DNA of 64,000 nt, from positions 3,279,501 to 3,343,500 of the forward strand of contig NZ_CP013023.1 in assembly GCF_001421015.2 (NCBI RefSeq). Reading direction: 5' to 3'. The translations under genes and the position numbers were made by a program. A model generated the notes under the pieces. The model worked only from the letters and a program-made list of their open reading frames with translations, did not search any database and was not told where the DNA came from. Of the stretch, positions 19,792 through 28,340 are shown piece after piece. This DNA comes from Paenibacillus bovis. Its GTDB lineage: Bacteria; Bacillota; Bacilli; Paenibacillales; Paenibacillaceae. Numbering within the stretch: position 1 is the first letter of the stretch; each line of letters opens with the position of its first letter.

Positions 19792-20934
19792 ATGTCGGAA
19801 GATAGAAAGTACTGGGTGGAGACACTGATTCGGATTGCCCATCCTGTTCTTCATGCTTTGTCGGAATATCGATTGAGCCGGGATATGCCTGGCGTACAGA
19901 ACCGATCCGATTATGCCTGTCTTGAAGCACTGGGACGGACCCTCACTGGTATCTCTCCATGGCTAGAACACGGCCCACGTACCGGAGATGAAGGACAACA
20001 GCGGGCAGAAATGGCAGTACTGGCGCGAAAAGCGATAGAAGCTGCTGTAGACCCGGATTCCAGCGAATATATGAACTTCATCCGGGGTGGACAGCCTCTG
20101 GTGGATACAGCTTTTTTGGCGCATGCGATTATTCGTGCTCCCCGGGAGCTGTATGAGCAGCTGCCAGACAAGACCAGAGCACAATTAATCACGGCTTTGC
20201 TGTCGACGCGCAGGATTCGTCCTGTCTTCAGTAACTGGCTGCTGTTCAGCGCCATGATTGAGACAGCGCTGCTTCGAATGGGCGTGGAGACATGGGATCG
20301 GATGCGTGTGGATTATGCCATCCGGCAGCATGAACAGTGGTACAAGGGAGACGGCATATACGGAGATGGGCCTCAGTTTCACTGGGATTATTACAACAGC
20401 TTTGTGATTCAGCCGATGCTCGTGGATATATTGCAGGTGGCCGGCGACCAGTTTGACGATTGGGATGCGCTGCGTCTTCCTGTGCAACATCGTGCTGTAC
20501 GTTATGCAGCTGTGCTGGAACGGCTGATTTCGCCGGAAGGAACCTACCCGCCGATAGGCCGGTCGCTTGCGTATCGATTTGGTGCGTTTCAGCATTTGTC
20601 CCTGATGGCGCTGAGGCAGGAGCTTCCGGCCGAACTGCAGCCAGCCCAGGTACGCTGTGCACTTACTGCCGTTATTCGCCGGCAGACTCAGATGCCTGGT
20701 ACATTTGATGACATCGGCTGGCTGCAGATTGGATTTGCAGGGAGTCAGCCGGAGATCGGAGAGGGCTATATCACGACAGGCAGTCTGTATCTGTGTACGA
20801 CTGTCTTCCTCGCGCTGGGCCTTTCTCCGGAACACGAATTCTGGCAGGGACAGGCACAGTGGACATCGCAAAAAGCATGGTCTGGTAAATCTTTTCCTAT
20901 CGATACCGCTATACCGAGTCTTATGCAGCAATGA
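19792..20934 (+). CDS. DUF2264 protein (putative uronide hydrolase)
   Basis: The product is 380 residues and matches the DUF2264 family, an alpha/alpha-barrel group. Recognisable stretches are NRSDYACLEALGRTLTGISPWLE near residue 40 (split by conserved Asp/Glu), NWLLFSAMIETALL near 145 and DGIYGDGPQFHWDYYNSFVI near 190. Members have been grouped with glycoside hydrolases acting on glucuronides (I recall GH154), but that assignment is from memory. No signal peptide is present, so it acts in the cytoplasm. The GH88 gene starts 24 bases downstream, so the two form an operon for the breakdown of imported unsaturated or acidic oligosaccharides. AAGGAGG lies 9 bases before the ATG. Confidence 0.82.
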   Translation: MSEDRKYWVETLIRIAHPVLHALSEYRLSRDMPGVQNRSDYACLEALGRTLTGISPWLEHGPRTGDEGQQRAEMAVLARKAIEAAVDPDSSEYMNFIRGGQPLVDTAFLAHAIIRAPRELYEQLPDKTRAQLITALLSTRRIRPVFSNWLLFSAMIETALLRMGVETWDRMRVDYAIRQHEQWYKGDGIYGDGPQFHWDYYNSFVIQPMLVDILQVAGDQFDDWDALRLPVQHRAVRYAAVLERLISPEGTYPPIGRSLAYRFGAFQHLSLMALRQELPAELQPAQVRCALTAVIRRQTQMPGTFDDIGWLQIGFAGSQPEIGEGYITTGSLYLCTTVFLALGLSPEHEFWQGQAQWTSQKAWSGKSFPIDTAIPSLMQQ

Positions 20935-20958
20935 TATTCACGAGAGGAGTATAAAATA

Positions 20959-22071
20959 ATGATACAAGCCGATTGGGTACAGGAAGCGTGGGAGCAGACA
21001 AAAAACAAGGTGAAAAGAGTTCATCAGCGCATAGGAGATCAATTCCCTCATGCCAGTATAAACGGAGCGTACAAGCTGGAGCCGGCTGCTTGGTGGACCG
21101 CGGGCTTTTGGCCAGGCTTGTTGTGGCTGCTATATAGAGATACTCGTGACGAAGAATTACGAGTATCCGCAGAATCCTGCGAACGTCAGCTGGATCAGTT
21201 GCTGACAGATGCCAGTAAAGTCGATCATGATATCGGCTTTATGTGGACACTGACGAGCGGCGCCCGGTATCGTATTCTGGGAGCCGAAGATTCCAAGCGG
21301 AGAGCGCTACTGGCAGCCAATCTTCTGGCGGCTCGATTTAATGCGCAGGGGAACTTTATTCGTGCCTGGAATGGTGCAGGCATGGAAGGATGGGCCATTA
21401 TCGATTGCCTGATGAATCTGCCGCTGCTGCATTGGGCATCCGGGATTACAGGTGATCCACGGTACAAGCATATCGCTATCCGGCATGCCGATACGGTGCT
21501 GCAGCATTTTTACAGGGCAGATGGATCGGTATCCCATATTGTTGTTTTTGATCCGGAGACCGGGGACAAGCTGGAAGTAAAAGGCGGGCAGGGCTATGCA
21601 CCAGACTCGGCATGGTCGCGCGGTACGGCGTGGGCCATTTACGGGATGAGTCTAAGCTATCACTATACCGGCAATCCGGCGTATCTGAATGCAGCCAAAC
21701 AAACTGCTCATTTCTTTATAGCGAATCTGCTGGAGGATCATGTCCCTTATTGGGATTTCCGTTCACCGGAAGGAACGTCTGCCTTGCGCGATTCTTCTGC
21801 CGGAGCATGTGCAGCATGTGGACTGCTGCTGCTGGCAGAACAGGTAGGCGAATTGGAGGCAAGAATGTATCGTGAGAGCGGCGAGAAAATTCTGCACTCG
21901 TTATACAGTCAGTATGGCACATGGGAATCGGATACAGAGGAAGGACTTATTTTACACGGGACCAGTCATTTCCCGGAGAAGCAAAATGTGGACGTACCCC
22001 TGATCTATGGAGACTATTACTTTGCAGAAGGACTATCGCTGTTGAAGGGGTATAAAGAGCGCTTCTGGTAA
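20959..22071 (+). CDS. GH88 unsaturated glucuronyl hydrolase
   Basis: The product is 370 residues, the normal size for GH88. It should hydrate and release the 4,5-unsaturated uronic acid left by polysaccharide lyases on short oligosaccharides. The (alpha/alpha)6-barrel motifs include WWTAGFWPGLLWLLY near residue 35, the first key Asp in VDHDIGFMW at about 90, the catalytic Asp in AIIDCLMNLPLLHW at about 148, and the DSAWSRGTAWAIYG segment near 217. No signal peptide, so it is cytoplasmic. It follows the DUF2264 gene by 24 bases with GAGAGGAG upstream. Together with the nearby PL11 lyase it completes a pectin or glycosaminoglycan-like uronide route. Confidence 0.92.
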   Translation: MIQADWVQEAWEQTKNKVKRVHQRIGDQFPHASINGAYKLEPAAWWTAGFWPGLLWLLYRDTRDEELRVSAESCERQLDQLLTDASKVDHDIGFMWTLTSGARYRILGAEDSKRRALLAANLLAARFNAQGNFIRAWNGAGMEGWAIIDCLMNLPLLHWASGITGDPRYKHIAIRHADTVLQHFYRADGSVSHIVVFDPETGDKLEVKGGQGYAPDSAWSRGTAWAIYGMSLSYHYTGNPAYLNAAKQTAHFFIANLLEDHVPYWDFRSPEGTSALRDSSAGACAACGLLLLAEQVGELEARMYRESGEKILHSLYSQYGTWESDTEEGLILHGTSHFPEKQNVDVPLIYGDYYFAEGLSLLKGYKERFW

Positions 22072-22254
22072 ACCCAACTTTCTGTTGAACCCTGTCTAAA
22101 TGCTGTCCAAAATAGTATGTATGGAATGAGCGTAAACTGCTTGTATGCGAATACAAGACAATCCACTACAATAAAAAGACAGTACATCGGCAGGCCAATG
22201 CCGTGCTGTTCATCGTATCGACCATAAAGTCACAAACGGCAAGGAGAAACGAGG

Positions 22255-22893
22255 ATGACAGAAGAAGAGCGTATTTTTGATGGACGACTGTTTAATCCAG
22301 GCCATCCGGATCTGAGAAAAATCAAAGCCAAAGCACATAGGCTCAGCCAGCAGTATAGTCATACTTACGAGGATCAGGTAGAAGAGCGGGAAGAGATCCT
22401 GCAGCAGCTTCTGGGCGGCAGGGGTGAAAAATGCTTTTTGCAGGGACCTGTTTTTTTTCATTACGGGATTCACACCGAGATCGGCAGTCACTTTTTTGCC
22501 AATTATAATTTGACGGTTCAGGATGACGCCAGAGTAACGATCGGTAGTTATACCAGCTTTGGACCGAATGTTACGATTGTGACGCCGGTACATCCGCTTA
22601 TTGCTTCGGAACGCCGGCAGATGCTCGATCAGCATGGCGAAGCCCGTTCCCTCTGTTATGCCAAACCGGTGACAATCGGTAATGATGTATGGCTGTCTGC
22701 CAATGTAACCGTGTGTGGAGGTGTTACGATTGGGGACGGATGCGTGATCGGTGCAGGGAGTGTAGTGACCCGCGATATACCGCCATATTCGTTGGCAGCC
22801 GGTGTTCCGTGCAAAGTTATTCGTAGTATTACATCAGAGGATAGTATGCGCTTCAAGCCGGATATTTTGGCAGATTGCCAGGTTGAGGAGTAG
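22255..22893 (+). CDS. Sugar O-acetyltransferase (Maa/NodL/LacA type)
   Basis: The product is 212 residues of the left-handed beta-helix acetyltransferase family. The N-terminal Mac domain is followed by hexapeptide repeats (IGSYTSFGPNVTIVTPVHPL, KPVTIGNDVWLSANVTVCGG, VTIGDGCVIGAGSVVTRDIP). The catalytic His is in PVHPL. These enzymes move acetyl from acetyl-CoA to a sugar hydroxyl in the cytoplasm. The N-terminal 30 residues are somewhat divergent from maltose acetyltransferases and the exact sugar is unknown. AAGGAGAAACGAGG lies upstream of the ATG. It stands 183 bases after the GH88 gene and probably has its own promoter. Confidence 0.9.
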   Translation: MTEEERIFDGRLFNPGHPDLRKIKAKAHRLSQQYSHTYEDQVEEREEILQQLLGGRGEKCFLQGPVFFHYGIHTEIGSHFFANYNLTVQDDARVTIGSYTSFGPNVTIVTPVHPLIASERRQMLDQHGEARSLCYAKPVTIGNDVWLSANVTVCGGVTIGDGCVIGAGSVVTRDIPPYSLAAGVPCKVIRSITSEDSMRFKPDILADCQVEE

Positions 22894-22986
22894 CAGAAGC
22901 TTTTATCTCACGAACGTTTTCAATGTCACCTGTTTATTGTTTTGACAAGAAGTATCGATTTTGATTTAGCTGATCGATTTTATCCC

Positions 22987-23025
22987 AATCCCTTTGTTGC
23001 CTATCAGGTGCAGAGGGATTTTTCT
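22987..23025 (+). terminator. Probable terminator after the acetyltransferase
   Basis: AATCCCT (22987-22993) pairs with AGGGATT (23014-23020) around a 20-base loop with some inner pairing, followed by TTTCT. The remainder of the 399-base gap (22894-23292) is AT-rich and holds the promoter and cre site of the GH43 gene; no gene is seen. Confidence 0.55.
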
Positions 23026-23257
23026 ATATCCTTGATATAATCGTTCATGCAAAAGTTACAGCTGCAGCTTTTAATGTACTTTGGCACAGCGAGAGGAAGA
23101 TCGTTTTTTTGATATGTCATGATAGAAGAGAGCATGTTATTATTTTTTAGAAACAAAATCCATTAAATTCAATTTTATTACATATTTATGCGCAGGCATA
23201 TTTTGATCATGGGTATAGGGTGTTTTCCTTTTGGAAAATACTTATATATAGATTTAT

Positions 23258-23271
23258 TGTAAGCGTTATCA
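23258..23271 (+). promoter_or_regulatory. cre site of the GH43 gene
   Basis: TGTAAGCGTTATCA matches the CcpA consensus TGWAARCGYTWNCW at all 14 positions. It ends 21 bases before the start codon, where bound CcpA would block transcription, so the gene should be glucose-repressed. Confidence 0.8.
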
Positions 23272-23292
23272 TTATGAAATGGAGGTTACAGA

Positions 23293-24969
23293 ATGATTCG
23301 AAAATGTCTGGCTTTACTTCTTGCTTTTGCTTTAGTCTTTACTACGCTTTCTTCTTACCATGCGGAGGCGGCGAATCGGTCGCTGGCCAAGCTGCCCGGC
23401 AATTCAAACCCTCTGATGGATCACAAATTGGGAGCTGACCCTTACTCGCTGGTATATAACGGCAGAGTGTATGTATATATGTCCAGTGACACGTATGTAT
23501 ACAACAGTGACGGCTCGATTAAAGAAAATGACTTCAGCGCACTGGATCGTATTCAGGTCGTCTCTTCAGCAGATATGGTGAACTGGACCGACCATGGCAC
23601 GATTCCTGTGGCTGGCGCAAACAATAAAAATGGAGGCAGAGGCATAGCCAAGTGGGCGTCCAACTCCTGGGCTCCGGCAGTGGCTTACAAAAGAATAAAT
23701 GGCAAAGACAAGTTCTTCCTGTATTTCGCTAATGGAGGAGCAGGCATTGGAGTATTGACAGCCGACAGTCCAATTGGTCCCTGGACCGATCCACTCGGCA
23801 AAGCGCTGCTGACTCATAATACTCCCGGAATGTCCGGGGTGACCTGGCTGTTTGACCCGGCTGTACTGGTCAATGACGACGGTAACGGCTATCTGTACAT
23901 CGGCGGCGGTATTCCCAATGAATCCGACCCTGCCTCTATTGCCAATCCCAAAACAGCCCGAGTCGTCCGCTTGGGAGCCGATATGACCAGCATAAGCGGC
24001 AATGCGCAAACCATCGATGCTCCGTATTTATTCGAGGATTCCGGTATCCACAAATATAACGGCAAATATTATTACTCTTACTGCATCAATTTTGCCGGTA
24101 CCCATCCGTCACAATTTCCGGCGGGTGAAATCGGTTATATGGTCAGCGATAACCCGATGGGACCATTTACGTACAAAGGACATTTCCTGAAAAATCCTTA
24201 CTCTTTCTTCGGAGTAGGCGGTAACAACCATCATGCCGTATTTAATTTTAAAAATGAATGGTATGTAGTGTATCATGCCCAGACCGTGAGCAAAGCACAG
24301 ATTGGACAGGGAAAAGGATATCGCTCCCCGCATATCAACAAGCTGTTCCATAATGCCGACGGCAGTATTGCTGAAGTGCAGGCCAATATGAAGGGTGTCC
24401 CTCAGGTCTCTACGCTTAATCCATATGTACGGGTAGAAGCAGAGACGATCGGTTGGCAAGCAGGTATTAACACTGAACCAACGCAGGCTGGCGGCGGACC
24501 ATTCAACAATCTGAATGTAAACAATATCAACAATGGAGACTGGATTGCTGTAGGCAAAGCCGACTTTGGCTCGACAGGAGCAAGATCATTCAAAGCAATC
24601 GTAGCTGCCAATACAGGCGGCAATATCGAAGTACGGCTGGACAGTGCGACAGGTCCTCTGGTTGGCACCGTCAAAGTACCTGCTACAGGAGGCATGCAGA
24701 ACTGGAGAGAAGTACAGGGCAGCATCAATAATGTGACCGGCGTCCATGATCTGTATCTGGTATTTACCGGTGGAAGCGGCAATCTGTTTAATCTGGATGC
24801 ATGGCAGTTTGCATCGAATGCAGGTCTGACAGAATTGAATGAAGAACCAGCTGCATCTATTCAGGCGGAGCCGGAGCAGAACCAATCGGAATCCAGCTCA
24901 AATGAGTTAACACCAGAAGCTCCAAATGCCCAAGAAAATCTAGAGACTCAAGAAACTCAAAGTGAATAA
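23293..24969 (+). CDS. xynD: Secreted GH43 arabinoxylan arabinofuranohydrolase with CBM6
   Basis: The product is 558 residues and resembles XynD (AXH-m2,3), which strips arabinose from arabinoxylan outside the cell. Signal peptide 1-26 (AEA-AN). The five-bladed GH43 propeller spans about 30-375, with the acidic triad plausible at the Asp of LGADPYSLVYNG, the Asp of WLFDPAVLVNDDG and the Glu of LFEDSGIHKYNGKYY. A CBM6-type module covers about 378-508 (VRVEAETIGWQAG ... NLDAWQF). Odd feature: the last 50 residues are a low-complexity Glu/Gln/Ser/Pro tail (EEPAASIQAEPEQNQSESSS and onward) not usual for XynD. GGAGG lies 9 bases before the ATG and a perfect cre site just upstream. The lichenase gene follows after 108 bases. 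Confidence 0.9.
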   Translation: MIRKCLALLLAFALVFTTLSSYHAEAANRSLAKLPGNSNPLMDHKLGADPYSLVYNGRVYVYMSSDTYVYNSDGSIKENDFSALDRIQVVSSADMVNWTDHGTIPVAGANNKNGGRGIAKWASNSWAPAVAYKRINGKDKFFLYFANGGAGIGVLTADSPIGPWTDPLGKALLTHNTPGMSGVTWLFDPAVLVNDDGNGYLYIGGGIPNESDPASIANPKTARVVRLGADMTSISGNAQTIDAPYLFEDSGIHKYNGKYYYSYCINFAGTHPSQFPAGEIGYMVSDNPMGPFTYKGHFLKNPYSFFGVGGNNHHAVFNFKNEWYVVYHAQTVSKAQIGQGKGYRSPHINKLFHNADGSIAEVQANMKGVPQVSTLNPYVRVEAETIGWQAGINTEPTQAGGGPFNNLNVNNINNGDWIAVGKADFGSTGARSFKAIVAANTGGNIEVRLDSATGPLVGTVKVPATGGMQNWREVQGSINNVTGVHDLYLVFTGGSGNLFNLDAWQFASNAGLTELNEEPAASIQAEPEQNQSESSSNELTPEAPNAQENLETQETQSE

Positions 24970-25077
24970 GATCAGAACCGAGATTCGGCGATGATCAATC
25001 CAGTTCCGGACTGGACGAGGTGGTTCGATAGAATTTCGTTTGTGCCAAATAGTAAAACACCAAAATGGAGGTTTCCT

Positions 25078-25791
25078 ATGAACAAAAAATCGCTGATTAC
25101 ACTGGTGACAACCATCGTCATTTCGTTATTCTTTTCGACAAGTACTTTTGCAGCAACGATATTCTGGGAGCCGTTGACGTATTTTAACCCGAGCACATGG
25201 CAAAAAGCCGATGGCTACTCCAACGGGAATATGTTCAACTGTACATGGCGCGCGAACAATGCCAATTTTACAAGCGATGGCAAACTCAAGCTGGGTCTGA
25301 CCAGCTCTGCCCAGAACAAATTCGACTGTGGCGAATATCGTACAACCAACAAATACGGATATGGCAAGTATGAAGTCAGCATGAAGCCTGCCAAAAATAC
25401 AGGCATTGTATCGTCTTTCTTCACGTATACCGGTCCTGCCAATGGTACACAGTGGGATGAGATCGATATCGAGTTCCTCGGCAAAGATACTACCAAGGTA
25501 CAGTTCAACTACTACACTAACGGAGTAGGTGGACACGAGAAAGTGATCAATCTGGGATTTGACGCTTCTGCCGGCTTCCATACGTATGCTTTTGACTGGC
25601 AACCCGGTTCGATCAAATGGTATGTAGACGGCGTACTGAAGCACACGGCAACTGCCAATATTCCCAAGACACCCGGTCAGATCATGATGAATCTGTGGAA
25701 TGGCGCCGGTGTGGATGAGTGGCTGGGTTCCTATAATGGAGCAAATCCACTGTATGCGGAGTATGACTGGGTAAAATATACCGGTAATTAA
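25078..25791 (+). CDS. bglS: Lichenase (endo-beta-1,3-1,4-glucanase), GH16
   Basis: The product is 237 residues from the ATG at 25078, preceded by GGAGG. A signal peptide covers 1-25 (TFA-AT). The mature enzyme is a classic bacterial lichenase: [18 protein letters not shown] at the start, the catalytic DEIDIEFLG at about 127-135 with both Glu residues and the Asp between them, and the closing AEYDWVKYT. It hydrolyses mixed-linkage cereal beta-glucan outside the cell. It lies 108 bases after the GH43 gene on the same strand; the gap holds a short inverted repeat but no clear terminator, so read-through from the GH43 promoter is possible. Confidence 0.96.
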   Translation: MNKKSLITLVTTIVISLFFSTSTFAATIFWEPLTYFNPSTWQKADGYSNGNMFNCTWRANNANFTSDGKLKLGLTSSAQNKFDCGEYRTTNKYGYGKYEVSMKPAKNTGIVSSFFTYTGPANGTQWDEIDIEFLGKDTTKVQFNYYTNGVGGHEKVINLGFDASAGFHTYAFDWQPGSIKWYVDGVLKHTATANIPKTPGQIMMNLWNGAGVDEWLGSYNGANPLYAEYDWVKYTGN

Positions 25792-25840
25792 TCGGCAGCA
25801 TTCATGTATAATCTCTACGCTATACGATCATCGTCACACA

Positions 25841-25870
25841 AAAGGCAGCCCTTAGTGGCTGTCTTTTCTA
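25841..25870 (+). terminator. Terminator after the lichenase gene
   Basis: A 10-bp stem (25841-25850 with 25857-25866, one G-T pair) and 6-base loop followed by TTTCT. Confidence 0.82.
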
Positions 25871-25936
25871 TATTGGTTGATTAATCCGGCATAAAGGGTA
25901 CTCATTCTTATACGTATTTTGAAGGAGGTTACCGTT

Positions 25937-26620
25937 ATGTGTGGACGTTTTACACTGCTGACCGACCTGGATCAGATTCGTCATTCTTTTGATATTGCGA
26001 AAGTGGAGTATGTTCTTCAAGCAAGGACCAATATTGCTCCTGGACAGGATATCGCTGTGATCAGGCAGCAGCAGGATGAACGAATTCTGGATGGCTTCCG
26101 TTGGGGTCTGATTCCATCCTGGGCCAAAGAGGCGAAGATCGGATACAAGATGATCAATGCACGGGCAGAGACCCTTGCGACCAAGGCTTCATTCCGTTCA
26201 TTGATTGCCCGGCACCGGGTAGGTATTGTGGCAGATGGATTTTACGAGTGGAAGAAGGAAGTAGAGGATAAGCAGCCTTATCGTTTTCAACTGCAGTCCA
26301 GAGAGCCTTTTGCTTTTGCTGGACTCTATGATGAATGGGAGTCGCCGGAAGATGGCGAACTGATCCGCAGCTGTACAATCATTACTACCGAACCGAATAC
26401 ACTCGCAGCAGAGGTGCATAATCGTATGCCGGTTATTTTGGCACCGGAAGCGCTGGATACATGGCTTGATCCGCAAATGACAGATAAAGAACACCTGCAG
26501 CAGTTTTTGGTTCCTTACTCTGCGGAGGAAATGATCAAATATCCGGTCAGCAAAGAGGTAGGAAACGTCAAAAATATCAGTAATCACCTGATTGATGAGA
26601 TTCCGCTAAATTCAAAGTGA
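25937..26620 (+). CDS. HMCES/YedK-type abasic-site protein (SRAP)
   Basis: The product is 227 residues starting MCGRF, where Cys2 is the catalytic residue that forms a covalent link with abasic sites in single-stranded DNA. Other conserved pieces are RTNIAPGQDIAVI, GFRWGLIPSWAK, INARAETLATKASFR (with the conserved Asn and Glu), GFYEWKK and HNRMPVIL (catalytic His). This is a full SRAP domain, known as SOS response-associated peptidase or YedK. The start at 25937 is fixed by the need for Cys2 and by AAGGAGG 8 bases upstream; an earlier in-frame TTG would bury the Cys. It stands alone between two secreted-enzyme genes. Confidence 0.95.
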   Translation: MCGRFTLLTDLDQIRHSFDIAKVEYVLQARTNIAPGQDIAVIRQQQDERILDGFRWGLIPSWAKEAKIGYKMINARAETLATKASFRSLIARHRVGIVADGFYEWKKEVEDKQPYRFQLQSREPFAFAGLYDEWESPEDGELIRSCTIITTEPNTLAAEVHNRMPVILAPEALDTWLDPQMTDKEHLQQFLVPYSAEEMIKYPVSKEVGNVKNISNHLIDEIPLNSK

Positions 26621-26675
26621 AGATTTTGGAAACGTACAGCTATGCAGGGTAAAGTTAAAAAGCTATAAAAAAAGG

Positions 26676-26699
26676 AACGCTTTAAAGAGCGTTTTTTTT
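26676..26699 (+). terminator. Terminator after the SRAP gene
   Basis: AACGCT pairs with AGCGTT around a 6-base loop and is followed by eight T. Confidence 0.8.
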
Positions 26700-26774
26700 A
26701 TCTTTTTTCACTGGTACATCTAACTTTAAGAAGCAATAAGCATCTCCAATTTTGAAAGCGGTATCAATTTATGA

Positions 26775-26821
26775 TTTACCCGACGGATAACTCATGCTAT
26801 CATAATGTCGAAACGTTTCAA
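26775..26821 (+). promoter_or_regulatory. Promoter with LacI-type operator
   Basis: TTTACC (26775-26780), a 17-base spacer and TATCAT (26798-26803) form a sigma-A-like promoter. Directly after it, GAAACGTTTC (26810-26819) is a perfect 10-base palindrome of the kind bound by LacI/GalR repressors, placed over the expected transcription start. It departs from the CcpA consensus at several positions, so a dedicated LacI-family repressor is more likely. Confidence 0.6.
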
Positions 26822-26844
26822 CTTTATTTGAAGGGAGATAAATA

Positions 26845-28200
26845 ATGAAAAAATCGACTTTATTTTGTTGTTTGCTGGCTGTTTGCCTGCTGATTAACCT
26901 GACGGCAGCTCCCATGGTAACTGCAGCGCAGACTTCTCCAAAAAAAGCCGCATTCAACAAACAATTGAAAGCGATTGCAAAAAAGACGTTCAAATATTTT
27001 GCCGACTATACAGATCCTACTACGGGTCTCACCTACGATGAGGTAAGAACGACCGGCAAAGGAACAGAAGAAGCCAAACGCACATCACCTACCAATATTG
27101 CCATGTACATGATGAGTACCGTATCTGCACAGCAAATGGGGTTAATCAGCAAAAAAGAAGCTGTATCGCGTATACAAACGACGCTGAACACTCTGGAAAA
27201 GCTGGATAAATGGAATGGGCTCTTCTATAACTGGTATAACACAGAGGATGGCTCACTCAAAAAAGACTGGGGACAATTTATCTCCCAGGTCGATAATGGC
27301 TGGCTGTCAGCGGGTCTGATCGTTGTAGGTCAAGCCTACTCGGAGCTGCACGGACAAACGAGCAAGCTGGTCGATAACATGAACTATACACCACTATACG
27401 ATCCAGAGGTCGGTCAATTCCGCGGCGGATATGATGTAGCCAAAGGAGAGCTGACCGAGCACTATTACGGAACGTTTTATACCGAACCTCGTGTAGCCAG
27501 CTATATTGCTATCGGTAAAGGCGATGTTCCCAAAGAGCATTGGTGGAAAATGTATCGCACGATGCCAGCAGAATACGATTGGCAATCCCAGATTCCTCAG
27601 GGGAAAACTGTCCAATATGATGGAGTAGATGTTTTTGAAGGAAGTTATGTCTACAAAGGGACCAAGTTCGTACCCAGCTGGGGAGGAAGCATGTTTGAAG
27701 CCTTGATGCCGGGTATGGTGATCAAAGAAAAAGAACTGGGTACCAAAGCATTAGGATTGAACAACAAGCGCCATGTCCAACTGCAAATTGAATACGCCAA
27801 GGAAAAAGGATACCCGGCATGGGGATTCTCCCCTTCGGCGACACCAACAGGCTATAGCGAATTTGCAGCAACACCGCTTGGAACTTCGGGGTACAAGGAC
27901 AGTTCCACTGTAACGGCCCATGCTACCTTCCTCGCGCTTGAATATGCCCCGGAAGCGGCACAGAAGAACATCAAAGCGCTGCAAAAATTGAAAATGGCCG
28001 GTAAATACGGATTCTACGATTCTGTTAATGTCGAGACCGGCGAGCTTGCCAAAGCATATCTTGCGCTTGATCAGGGAATGATTATGATCTCGATCGCCAA
28101 CTACCTGGAGGATGGAGTCATCCGTGATTACTTCCATAAGGACCCGATCGGCAAGAAACCAGAAGCATTGCTGAAGAAAGAAGTTTTCTCGATTAGATAA
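26845..28200 (+). CDS. Secreted glucoamylase-like (PF10091) glycan hydrolase
   Basis: The product is 451 residues with a signal peptide (1-28, VTA-AQ). The rest is an (alpha/alpha)6-barrel with the landmarks of the PF10091 family: YFADYTDPTTGLTYDEV near residue 50, SPTNIAMYMMSTVSAQQMG near 80, QVDNGWLSAGLIVVGQAY near 150, WGGSMFEALMPGMV near 280 and YPAWGFSPSATPTGYSE near 315. Relatives include endo-beta-1,2-glucanases (GH144) and uncharacterised enzymes, so the name glucoamylase should not be taken literally. GAAGGGAG lies 8 bases before the ATG. It has its own promoter with a LacI-type operator and ends at a strong terminator (28272). Confidence 0.83.
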   Translation: MKKSTLFCCLLAVCLLINLTAAPMVTAAQTSPKKAAFNKQLKAIAKKTFKYFADYTDPTTGLTYDEVRTTGKGTEEAKRTSPTNIAMYMMSTVSAQQMGLISKKEAVSRIQTTLNTLEKLDKWNGLFYNWYNTEDGSLKKDWGQFISQVDNGWLSAGLIVVGQAYSELHGQTSKLVDNMNYTPLYDPEVGQFRGGYDVAKGELTEHYYGTFYTEPRVASYIAIGKGDVPKEHWWKMYRTMPAEYDWQSQIPQGKTVQYDGVDVFEGSYVYKGTKFVPSWGGSMFEALMPGMVIKEKELGTKALGLNNKRHVQLQIEYAKEKGYPAWGFSPSATPTGYSEFAATPLGTSGYKDSSTVTAHATFLALEYAPEAAQKNIKALQKLKMAGKYGFYDSVNVETGELAKAYLALDQGMIMISIANYLEDGVIRDYFHKDPIGKKPEALLKKEVFSIR

Positions 28201-28271
28201 AACGGATTTGAATTTCGAATAATTGGAATTTCGTTCAATATAATCAAAAAAATTGCACCAAAATATACATC

Positions 28272-28306
28272 AAAAGCAGCCGGCTCATATATGCGGCTGC
28301 TTTTTT
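28272..28306. terminator. Bidirectional terminator
   Basis: A perfect 11-bp inverted repeat (28272-28282 and 28294-28304) flanked by A and T runs lies between two convergent genes. Confidence 0.88.
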
Positions 28307-28340
28307 GTAATATAGTGATCCAACCTATACCAATCATATA

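Noticed and set aside
22185..22220. Hairpin upstream of the acetyltransferase as a riboswitch
   Set aside because: Only a short stem with no conserved riboswitch core; likely a weak terminator remnant or chance.
26808..26821. cre (CcpA) reading of the palindrome before the glucoamylase-like gene
   Set aside because: It departs from the CcpA consensus at several positions; a LacI-type operator for another repressor fits better.
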